DNA of 64,000 nt from CAWBJP01 sp963789165 (lineage in GTDB: Bacteria > Actinomycetota > Acidimicrobiia > IMCC26256 > BP-133): contig CAWBJP010000003.1 of NCBI GenBank assembly GCA_963789165.1, positions 496,001 to 560,000 of the forward strand, read 5' to 3'. The translations under genes were made by a program, and so were the position numbers. How positions within the stretch are numbered: the stretch's first letter is position 1; each line of letters begins with the position of its first letter. Of this stretch, positions 1-8,200 are shown piece after piece. Under the pieces are notes generated by a model. That model saw only the letters and a list, made by a program, of their open reading frames with translations, was not told where the DNA came from and made no database searches.

Positions 1-690
1 GACGGCCAGGGCGACGAGAACGCCGTCTTCATCTTCCAGACCCCAGCGTCCACGCTGGTCACGGCGTCGGCGAGTCGCGTGGTGCTGATCCGCGGCGCCC
101 AGGCCTGCAACCTCGTCTGGCAGGTCGGGAGTTCCGCGACGCTGGGTACGGACTCGTTCTTCAAGGGGAACATCCTCGCTCTCCAATCCATCACCGTGAA
201 TGACGGCACGACCGTGGATGGGAGCGTCCTGGCCCGCAACGCCGCCGTCACCCTCGACGACAACACCATCTCGAGATCGCCATGCGCCGGCACGCCGACC
301 ACCACCCCCACCGGCCCAGGTGACGACACCACAACCCCCACCAGCCCCGGCGGCGACACCACAACGCCCACCGGCCCAGGCGACGACACCACCACCCCCA
401 CCAGCCCCGGCGGCGGTACCACCACACCCACGGGTCCCGGTGGCGGTACCACCACACCCACCCGTCCAGGGGACGGCACGACCACAGTCACCCGCCGGGG
501 CGATACCACCACGCCCACTGGTCCGGGCGACGGGAGCACGACCAACCTTCTTCGGCGCCCGTTCGGGCCGCTCGCTTCCACCGGGGCGCCGCACGGCAAG
601 GGCGCTGCGCTGTCGGGACTGGCCCTGACCAGCTTTGGCCTCATGATCCTGGTGGTCACGAGGCGACGACCCGTCCGTCAAGGCGACTGA
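1..690 (+). CDS. Ice-binding-like (DUF3494) surface protein, 5'-truncated by window edge
   Basis: The reading frame is already open at the first base, so the N-terminus lies outside the window. The visible N-terminal part (FIFQ.. to the DDNT motif, about 95 residues) matches the C-terminal half of the DUF3494/ice-binding-like beta-helix, including the typical 'CNLVWQVGSSATLGTDS' stretch. A Pro/Thr-rich low-complexity linker follows (about residues 98-165, repeats of GPGDDTTTPT type). The protein ends with an LPxTG-like sorting tail: LASTG, a hydrophobic segment and a basic end (TRRRPVRQ). It is probably exported, sortase-anchored and involved in adhesion or ice/surface interaction. The gene at 927 is a paralogue with the same architecture. 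The family fit is strong; the ligand is unknown. Confidence 0.85.
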   Translation, partial: DGQGDENAVFIFQTPASTLVTASASRVVLIRGAQACNLVWQVGSSATLGTDSFFKGNILALQSITVNDGTTVDGSVLARNAAVTLDDNTISRSPCAGTPTTTPTGPGDDTTTPTSPGGDTTTPTGPGDDTTTPTSPGGGTTTPTGPGGGTTTPTRPGDGTTTVTRRGDTTTPTGPGDGSTTNLLRRPFGPLASTGAPHGKGAALSGLALTSFGLMILVVTRRRPVRQGD

Positions 691-849
691 TGGAGCGGGG
701 GGTTTCGGCCGGTCTCGACGCCCATAACAGTCGTTCACAAATCCGAAAATACACAGCCAAAGAGAAGATGTAAGCGGGGCCCTCTTTTCTGGGCGTATTG
801 AGGCAGAATCGCGGCGGGTCTGCGATGTGTTAGCTTCCACTTACGTTCC

Positions 850-926
850 CAGCCGAATCGGCTGCGGAGAACGCGCTGCTCCGGACCCTGGTGGCGGATT
901 CCATTTGGACGACCAGGGGGTCGAGC
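850..926 (+). ncRNA. Leader RNA element, copy A (of six)
   Basis: This leader holds the motif GCTGCTCCGGACCCTGG (about 875-891) followed 21 bases later by CCAGGGGG (913-920), which can pair with ACCCTGG. CCAGGGGG lies 6 bases before the GTG at 927, so it is also the ribosome-binding site. A small hairpin (CAGCCG-AAT-CGGCTG, 850-864) precedes the core, and a possible -10 box (TTAGCT) lies near 830-835. The same core recurs at five other leaders in this window. Pairing of the ribosome-binding site suggests translational control. No known riboswitch class was recognised. Confidence 0.55.
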
Positions 927-2289
927 GTGCGAATCCACCCGAGGGTGACACCCTTCCTTCGCCGGCACACTCCCCGCCCGCTCCAGGCCGCAGGCCTGAT
1001 CATGGCCGTGGGCCTGTTCCCGACGATGTTGGGTGGGGTGGCAGGGACGCCGGCCGCGTTTGCGGGCCAGTCCTCTGTGGGGTTGGGAACGGCAACGTCG
1101 TTCGCGGTGCTGGCGGGCACCACGGTCACCAACACCGGCCCTACCAAGATCTTCGGCGACCTGGGAGTCAGCCCGGGCACGGCGGTGACCGGCGCTCCAG
1201 AAGTGAGCGACGGCACCGAGCACCGGGGTGACGACGTCGCCCGGCAGGCCCAATCCGATCTCACCACCGGCTACAACCAGGCGGCGGGGCGGACCCCGGC
1301 CACCATGCTGTCCTCCAGCGATCTCGGCGGGCGAACCTTGGCCCCGGGGGTCTACAAGGCGGCCTCCGCGCTGGGTCTGACCGGTACGGTCACCCTGGAC
1401 GGCCAGAATGATCCCGCCGCCGTGTTCATCTTCCAGGTCGGCTCCACCCTGATCACCGCTCCGAACAGCACGGTCCAGCTGGTCCGTGGGGTCCAGCCGT
1501 GCAACGTCTTCTGGCAGGTCGGCAGCTCGGCGACCCTGGGCACCGACACCGTCTTCGTGGGCAGCATCCTGGCGTTGACCTCGGTGACGGTGGAGACCGG
1601 AACCACCGTGGCCGGACGCGTCTTGGCCCGCAACGCCAAGGTCAGTCTGGACGACAACGTCATCACCCGACCCACCTGCACGGCTGCGACGACCACCACG
1701 CCGACGTCTCCCGATGAGGGCGGCGGCGGGTCCGGCGGGACCGACGGCACGAGCGGGTCAGGCACCGGCGCCACCGACGGCACCGACGGGACCGGCGGCA
1801 GCGACGGGACCGGCGGCACCGACGGGACCGGCGGGTCAGGCACCGGCGGCACCGGCGGAACCGGCACCAACGGGTCAGGCTCCGGCGGCAGCGGAACCGG
1901 CACGCGGGTCAGGCACCAGCGGGTCAGGCACCAGCGGATCAGGCACCAGCGGGTCAGGCACCAGCGGGTCAGGCACCAGCGGATCAGGCACCGGCGCCAC
2001 CGGCGGCGGCAGCGGAACCGGCACCAGCGGCGAATCCGCCGCTGGCGCGACCGGCGGGTACGGGGGCTGGGCCGGCCTTGGCGGCGGACTGGTCCGCAGT
2101 GGGTCCAACCCCGCGCCCGGCACCGCGGTCCTGGGCGAGGTCATCGCCAACCCCGATACGGCAGCCCCGGCCGTGCCCCTCGCCCGGACGGGCTCACCGA
2201 TCACCACTCCCCTCTCTCTAGCCGGCCTCGCGCTCATCCTCGGCGCCTTGGCCCGGCGCTTCGGCAGAGCGGAAACCCTGAAACGCTGA
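927..2289 (+). CDS. Ice-binding-like (DUF3494) surface protein with a frameshift in its repeat linker
   Basis: The GTG at 927 is chosen because it follows the CCAGGGGG ribosome-binding site by 6 bases and starts a good signal peptide (residues 1-47, ending PAAFAG). Residues about 49-250 form a full DUF3494/ice-binding-like domain. A Gly/Ser/Thr-rich linker follows. Near 1903 the frame is lost: the 15-base unit read elsewhere as GGCACCAGCGGGTCA appears as GGCAC-GCGGGTCA, two bases short. In the original frame the product runs into an Arg/His-rich tail up to 2438. In the shifted frame it continues with GTSGS repeats and a proper sorting tail (LARTG, hydrophobic segment, ARRFGR) ending at 2289. 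The mature protein was clearly meant to be sortase-anchored. The shift could be sequencing error, phase variation in the repeat, or inactivation. Confidence 0.75.
1912..1986 (+). repeat. Tandem 15-bp repeat, five units
   Basis: Five consecutive near-identical units of GGCACCAGCGGGTCA (with G/A variants) encode Gly-Thr-Ser-Gly-Ser in the frame that leads to the sorting tail. A sixth, shortened unit just upstream carries the 2-base deletion that causes the frameshift. Such arrays are prone to slippage. Confidence 0.9.
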
Positions 2290-2314
2290 GATTCCTCCTT
2301 CGTCGATTTTTGAA

Positions 2315-2384
2315 GTGGTGCCTGGAGGGTGGCCAGCTGGGTGGTGAACTCTTCGATGGGCATTACGGCGGCGTCCCTCGTCGA
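2315..2384 (-). pseudogene. 70-bp remnant of an FAD monooxygenase gene
   Basis: This segment matches 12643-12712, inside the monooxygenase gene at 12497-13702, at 66 of 70 positions by eye. On the minus strand it encodes STRDAAV-x-PI-x-EFTTQLATLQAP, the same peptide as in the intact gene. Nothing else of the gene is visible here, so it is a duplicated or decayed fragment with no expected function. Confidence 0.7.
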
Positions 2385-2454
2385 CCGCGCAAGACAAAGC
2401 TGACGACGAGTGTTGAAACGCCTTGTAGTCGGCTCTGATTGAGCGCAGTGTGAG

Positions 2455-4302
2455 GTGCAGCCACCCGCGCTCTGTTGGCGGTTCTTTCTTGGCCCAAACC
2501 GACAGAAATGGGTGCTCGTGGACCTCCAGTCGCTGCGTCAGAACCGGGTGTTCCAGGGTCCGCTGGCCGATGTGGCCGTCACACGGGAGCGTTCCCGTCA
2601 GCGGCGTCTGGGTCGCCTGGCGTTCCTGGGGGCGCTGGTGTGCGTGTGGGTGTGGCGGCGGATCCTCACCGGCGCCCCCCTGTTGCCCGGCTGGCCGCAC
2701 CTGCCGGGGGACATGGCGCCGATGGCGCCCCTGTTCCTCCTGGTCATCGTCCTCGCCGGCGTGTTGCTGGTTCCTCTCGTGGGGGCGGGCCGCTCCCCGC
2801 ACGTCCTGTTCCGCTCCAGTGAGATCGACACGTCGCTCGACGACGTGAAGGGCGCCCCGGTGCTGGTGGAGGAGGTGGTCAAGACCCTCAACCTGTTCCT
2901 GGCCCACAAGACGTTCAAGGACCGGATGGGGGGCACGCCGAGGCGGGCCATCCTCTTCGAGGGCCCGCCGGGCACGGGCAAGACCTACATGGCGAAGGCC
3001 ATGGCCCGGGAGGCGGGCGTGCCCTTCCTCTTCGTGTCCTCCTCGGCCTTCCAGTCGATGTACTACGGCCAGACCAACCGCAAGATCCGCTCCTACTTCA
3101 AGGCGCTGCGCAAGATCGCCCGCCGGGAGGGGGGCGCCATCGGTTTCATCGAGGAGATCGACGCCATCGGCTCCGCCCGCAGCGGGCTCTCCGGATCCTC
3201 GGGCCGGGAGGGCATCTCCGGGGTCGTCAACGAGCTGCTCATCCAGCTCCAGTCCTTCGACACCCCCCCGGGGGGGGTCCGGCTGCGCAACTGGATGATC
3301 GAGCGCGTCAACAGCCTGCTCCACAGCCGGTCCCAGATCCGCAAGCGGATGGCGGTGCCGGCCAACATCCTCGTCATCGGGGCGACCAACCGGGCGGCCG
3401 ACCTCGACCCCGCCCTGCTGCGCCCCGGGCGCTTCGACCGCTCCATCTACTTCGACCTCCCCGGCCGGTCGGGCCGGCGGGAGATCATCGACTACTACCT
3501 GGCCAAGAAGGCGCATGAGCCCGAGCTCGACGACGCCGCCAAGCGGGACACCATGGCGGCCATGACGTCGGGCTACACGCCGGTGATGATCGAGCACCTC
3601 CTCGACGAGGCCCTGGTCTGGGCGCTGCGCCGCGGCGCCGAACGGCTCAACTGGGCCGACCTCCAGAAGGCCAAGATGACCGAGGAGATCGGCCTGGCCC
3701 AGCCGGTGGAGTACACCGAGGCCGAGCGCCGCACCATCGCCACCCACGAGTCCGGCCACGCCACCGTGGCCTGGTTGGTGGGCAAGAGCCGCAAGCTCGA
3801 GGTGCTCTCCATCATCAAGCGCAAGCTCGCCCTGGGACTCCTGGCCCACTCCGACCGGGAAGAGCGCTTCTTGAAGTCACAGTCCGAGGTCCACAGCCTC
3901 ATCCAGATCGCCCTGGGCGGCCTCGTGGCCGAAGAGCTGTTCTTCGGCGAGATCAGCTCCGGCCCCTCCGGCGACCTCAAGGCCGCCACCACCCTGGCGG
4001 CCCAGATGATCGGCAGCCTGGGCATGGCCGGGAGCCTGTTCTCCTACGAGGCCATGCAAGTCCCCAACACCGACATCGTCACCCGGGTGGCGTCCACCGA
4101 CGGCGGCAAGGCCGCCATCGAGAAGATGCTCGACACGGCCAGGAGCGAGGTCCGGGCCATGCTCGCCGAGCACACCGCCGTCGTGGAGACCCTGCGCGAC
4201 GCCCTCCTCGAACGCCACGAGCTCATCGGCGACGAGATCCTCGACGTCATCCTCCAGGCCAACCGCGACACCACCGCACCGTCTCCGTCGACGCTCGGCT
4301 GA
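2455..4302 (+). CDS. Membrane-anchored FtsH-like AAA ATPase / zinc metalloprotease
   Basis: Two hydrophobic segments (about residues 55-70 and 85-105) are followed by an AAA module with Walker A GPPGTGKT (about residue 170) and a Walker B-type FIEEIDAIG, where FtsH normally has FIDE. The second-region signature ATNRAADLDPALLRPGRFDR is present. The C-terminal M41-like peptidase domain carries HESGH (His431, Glu432, His435), the zinc-binding HExxH motif. The protein is expected to sit in the membrane and degrade proteins using ATP. It diverges clearly from the canonical FtsH at 18406-20319, and an insertion between the Walker B motif and the ATNR signature makes its AAA domain longer. No strong ribosome-binding site supports the start at 2455; a GTG near 2512 is an alternative. 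The dedicated substrate is unknown. Confidence 0.85.
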   Translation: MQPPALCWRFFLGPNRQKWVLVDLQSLRQNRVFQGPLADVAVTRERSRQRRLGRLAFLGALVCVWVWRRILTGAPLLPGWPHLPGDMAPMAPLFLLVIVLAGVLLVPLVGAGRSPHVLFRSSEIDTSLDDVKGAPVLVEEVVKTLNLFLAHKTFKDRMGGTPRRAILFEGPPGTGKTYMAKAMAREAGVPFLFVSSSAFQSMYYGQTNRKIRSYFKALRKIARREGGAIGFIEEIDAIGSARSGLSGSSGREGISGVVNELLIQLQSFDTPPGGVRLRNWMIERVNSLLHSRSQIRKRMAVPANILVIGATNRAADLDPALLRPGRFDRSIYFDLPGRSGRREIIDYYLAKKAHEPELDDAAKRDTMAAMTSGYTPVMIEHLLDEALVWALRRGAERLNWADLQKAKMTEEIGLAQPVEYTEAERRTIATHESGHATVAWLVGKSRKLEVLSIIKRKLALGLLAHSDREERFLKSQSEVHSLIQIALGGLVAEELFFGEISSGPSGDLKAATTLAAQMIGSLGMAGSLFSYEAMQVPNTDIVTRVASTDGGKAAIEKMLDTARSEVRAMLAEHTAVVETLRDALLERHELIGDEILDVILQANRDTTAPSPSTLG

Positions 4303-4334
4303 GGCGGCCGGTCCCGGGCGGGCTGAGACTCATC

Positions 4335-4476
4335 TCAGTTCAGATTCGCCCGGTCCGCCTCGATGAGGCGCTGCAGCTCCTCTTCCACGGGATCGAATCC
4401 CGGGCCGGGCACCAGCAGCCGGGGCTCACGGGGCCCGTCGTCAGCGCCGCCAGATGGTCGGTCGTGACCAGCGGTG
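4335..4476 (-). other. Possible short coding stretch downstream of the 4477-5115 gene
   Basis: One minus-strand frame reads ..EPRLLVPGPGFDPVEEELQRLIEADRANLN and stops at 4335-4337. It has protein-like composition but no ATG; a GTG before PGPGFDP is the only internal candidate start. It could be a tiny gene, or the former C-terminus of the upstream gene lost by a frameshift. Nothing else is visible in the 4303-4476 gap. Confidence 0.25.
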
Positions 4477-5115
4477 TTAGAGGGCGCCCAGGAAGTTGTC
4501 GGCCATCTGCCGGGCCTCGAGCTCGACGTTCTTCCAGTCGGCGGCCGCTGACCGGAAGGTCAGGAAGAAGGTCCGCGCCGCGGTGGGCACGACCACCAGT
4601 TGGTTGGTGAAGGCAGTGGGCAGCTGGTTCTGGTGATAGGTGATCCGCAGGAAGCTCTGCTCGCCGGCCCGGAGCTGCTCCGTCCCCACCAGCTGGAAGT
4701 CCTTGATGGCGCCCTGGAGGCCCTGCTCGGTGCTGGTGGCCAGCGCCGCCATGTCGAAGGGCTGGGCGATCTTGCCGTCGAGGCGCCGGGCGATGAATGA
4801 CCCGTCGGGACCGGTGCGCTTGAGCTTGAGGGCGATGCCGACCTGCTGGTCGGCGCCGGTGAGGGCCTCGGGGACCCAGGCGCCGGGGTACTGGAAGGCG
4901 CCGAGGATGGAGCTCACGTCGCTGGGCGCCGCCTGGGCGCCAGCGGCGGTGGCGGTGGGCGGGGTCGAGTCGCCGCCGTCGCGGCCGATGAAGATCCCGC
5001 CACCAACCAGGAGAAGGGCAGCCGCGACGACGATGCCGATCATCGGAAGGGACGGCCGTCGCGACGTCTTGTGGGAGGAGGACTCATAGTCCATCGGGGC
5101 GGTCATGCTGCTCAT
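4477..5115 (-). CDS. Membrane-anchored secreted protein, PsbP/DUF1795-like
   Basis: The ATG at 5115 follows GGAG with 9 bases of spacing. The product (212 aa) has a short cytosolic N-terminus, one transmembrane segment (PMIGIVVAAALLLVGGGIFIG, about residues 25-45) and an extracytoplasmic domain. Its pattern (YPGAWVPEAL..., an LVGTEQLRAGEQSFLRITYH-type strand, AARTFFLTFRSA near the end) resembles the PsbP/DcrB/DUF1795 fold. The C-terminal part of the TPR protein at 45940-49020 has a similar look. It follows the giant repeat gene on the same strand but is separated from it by a strong terminator hairpin, so it is probably transcribed separately. The exact role is unknown. Confidence 0.7.
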   Translation of the reverse strand: MSSMTAPMDYESSSHKTSRRPSLPMIGIVVAAALLLVGGGIFIGRDGGDSTPPTATAAGAQAAPSDVSSILGAFQYPGAWVPEALTGADQQVGIALKLKRTGPDGSFIARRLDGKIAQPFDMAALATSTEQGLQGAIKDFQLVGTEQLRAGEQSFLRITYHQNQLPTAFTNQLVVVPTAARTFFLTFRSAAADWKNVELEARQMADNFLGAL

Positions 5116-5170
5116 AGCGCTGAACTCCATTCGTTCGTCGGTGTGTGATCGGTTGCGTGGTGGCAGCCGC

Positions 5171-5209
5171 AAGGCCGCCGGCGCTGGGGGGTTCGGCGCC
5201 GGCGGCCTT
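5171..5209 (-). terminator. Strong hairpin between the giant repeat gene and the next minus-strand gene
   Basis: AAGGCCGCCGGCGC (5171-5184) pairs with GCGCCGGCGGCCTT (5196-5209) around an 11-base loop. It lies just after the stop of the 5251-10155 gene and probably ends that transcript. There is no U-run of note. Confidence 0.7.
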
Positions 5210-5250
5210 CCGTTGCTGGTGTGGCGGTGGAGCCGTCCGGGGTTCGGGGA

Positions 5251-8200
5251 CTAGCGGAGGACGGCGTACTTCCAGGTGCCCAAGGGAGCGTCGGAAGCTG
5301 TTGCGGTGGAGTTGCACACCCGGAGCTCGATCTGCCCGTCGACTGGGGAAATGGCGGAGGGATTCAGACTGAGGGGGAGGTTGGCCGGCGGACCGAGGAC
5401 GATGATGTCGCCTGCCACCACACCGGCAAGGGGAACGGTGTTGCTGGCGCAGAGGGAGACGAGGCTTGCCGGGTCCCAGGTGGTCGAGCCGCTCGCCGGT
5501 GACATCTTGGCCACCGTGACCGCGGCGTCGGCGAGGTCGGCTGTTTGGATACCGGTGCCGGCCACCGTGAAGTCTTGAATCTTGGCCGAGGTGACCGAGG
5601 AGTCGGCAAGCTTGGCCGTGGCCACCGCCTGGTCGGCGAGGTCGATCTCTTGGATGCCGGTGCCGATCCCGGTGAAGTCGAGGATCTCGGCCGTGCCGAC
5701 GGCGCCGGTGGCGATGTCTACGTCGAGGATGGTGTCGAGGAGGATGTCCGTGCTGGAGACGGTGTCATCGGCAAGTTCGGCTGTACCGACGGCGCCGGTG
5801 GCGATGTCTACGTCGAGGATGGTGTCGAGGAGGATGTCGGTGCTGGAGACGGTGTCGTCGGCAAGTTCGGCTGTACCGACGGCGCCGGTGGCGATGTCTG
5901 CGGCGAGGATGGTGTCGAGGAGGATGTCGGTGCTGGAGACGGTGTCGTCGAGGATTTCGGCGGTGCCGACGGCGTTGTTGGCGATGTCCGCCGCCACGAT
6001 GGTGTCGGTGAGGATCTCGGCCGAGCCGACGGCGTTGTCGGCGATGTCCTGTTGAAGGATGGTGTCGAGGAGGATGTCCCCGCTGGAGACGGTGTCGTCA
6101 AGGATGTCCGTGGACGAGACGGTGTTGTCGGCGAGCTCGGCGGTGCCGACGGCGTTGTTGGCGATGTCGATCGCCAGGATGGTGTCGAGGAGGATGTCCC
6201 CGCTGGAGACGGTGTCGTCGAGGATGTCCGTGGAGGAGACGCTGTTGTCGGCGAGCTCGGACGTGCCCACCGCCCCGGCGGCGATCTCCGAAGCGCCCAC
6301 CGCGTCGACGGCGATCTCCGACGAGCCCACGGCGTCGGCGTTGATCTCGGAGGCGTTGACGGCATCGGCGTTGATCTCGGAGGCATTGACGGCGTCAGGG
6401 GCGATTTCCCCGGCGTTGACAGCGTCGTTGATGATTTCCGCTGAGTTGACGGAGTCGGGGGCAAGCTCCGAGTTCTCGATGGCGTCGGGGGCGATGTCGG
6501 CGGCGGTAATGGTGTCAGCGGCAATGTCGGCGCTGGTGACGGTGCCGTCGGCGATCTTGAGCGAGGTGACGGCGGAGTCGGCAAGCTTGGAGGTGGTGAC
6601 GGCCAGGTCGGCGATCTCGCCATTGCCCACGGCGCCGTCGGCAATCTTGGGTGCAGTGACGGCGTTGTCGGCGATTTCGCTGGTGCCGACGGCGCCGTCG
6701 GCGATCTTGGGAGCGGTGACGGCGTTGTCGGCCATGTCGATGGTGGCGATGGTGCCGTCGAGGATCTCGCTGGTGGCGACAGCGCCGGCGGCGATGTCTT
6801 CGGCGACGATGGTGTCGAGGACGATCTTGCTGGAGTCGACGGAGTCGGCGCCCATGTCGACCAGGCCCACGGTGCCGTCGGCGATTTCGGTGGTTCCGAC
6901 GGCGTTGTCGGCCATTTCGGCGTTGCCGATGGCGTCGTTGGCCATTTCGGCGTTGCCCACGGAGTTGTCGAGCATCTGAGCGTTGCCGACGGAGTTGGCG
7001 GCCAGGTCGGCGGTGACGATGGTGCCGTCGAGGATCTCGCTGGTGGTGACAGCGCTGGCGGCGATGTCTTCGGCGACGATGGTGTCGAGGGCGATCTCGT
7101 TGGTGGTAACGGCGTTGTCAGCCATCTCCGCGTTGCCGATGGCGTCGTCGAGCATCTCCGTGTTGCCTACCGCGTTGTCGGCCATTTCGGCGTTGCCGAT
7201 GGCGTCGTTGGCCATTTCGGCGTTGCCGATGGCGTCGTTGGCCATTTCGGCGTTGCCGATGGCGTCGTTGGCCATTTCGGCGTTGCCCACGGAGTTGTCG
7301 AGCATCTGAGCGTTGCCGACGGAGTTGGCGGCCAGGTCGGCGGTGACGATGGTGCCGTCGAGGATCTCGCTGGTGGTGACAGCGCTGGCGGCGATGTCCT
7401 CGGCGACGATGGTGTCGAGGGCGATCTCGTTGGTGGTAACGGCGTTGTCGGCCATTTCGGCGTTGCCGATGGCGTCGTTGGCCATTTCGGCGTTGCCCAC
7501 GGCGTTGTCGAGCATCTGAGCGTTGCCGACGGAGTTGGCGGCCAGGTCGGCGGTGACGATGGTGCCGTCGAGGATCTCGCTGGTGGTGACAGCGCTGGCG
7601 GCGATGTCCTCCGCGACGATGGTGTCGAGGGCGATCTCGTTGGTGGTAACGGCGTTGTCAGCCATCTCGGCGTTGCCGATGGCGTCGTCGAGCATTTCGG
7701 CGTTGCCGATGGCGTTGTCGGCCATCTCCGCGTTCCCCACGGCGTTGTCGGCCAGCTGACTGTTGCCGACGGAGTCGGCGGCCAAATCGGCAGCGAGGAT
7801 GGTGCCGTCGAGGATCTCGTTGGTGGTAACGGCGTCGTCAGCCATCTCCGCGTTGCCCACGGCGTTGTCGGCCAGCTGAGCGTTGGTGACAGAGTTGGCG
7901 GCCAGGTCGGCGGTGACGATGGTGCCGTCGAGGATCTCGCTGGTGGTGACAGCGCTGGCGGCGATGTCTTCGGCGACGATGGTGTCGAGGGCGATCTCGT
8001 TGGTGGTAACGGCGTCGTCAGCCATCTCCGCGTTGCCGACGGCGTCGTCGGCCATCTCCGCGTTGCCGACGGCGTTGTCGGCCAGCTGAGTGTTGGTGAC
8101 CGAGTCGTTGGCGAGATCGGCGGCGACGATGGTGCCGTCGGCGATCTTGACGGAGGTGACGCCCGAGTCGGCGAGCTTGCCGGTGGTCACGGCCGAGTCG

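Noticed and set aside
735..1267. Minus-strand frames opposite the second ice-binding gene
   Set aside because: They lie antisense to a well-supported signal peptide and domain and have Arg/Pro-rich shadow composition.
6860..8100. Regular 30-bp repeats that could suggest a CRISPR array
   Set aside because: The repeats are contiguous, in frame with a long coding sequence and have no unique spacers; no cas genes are present.
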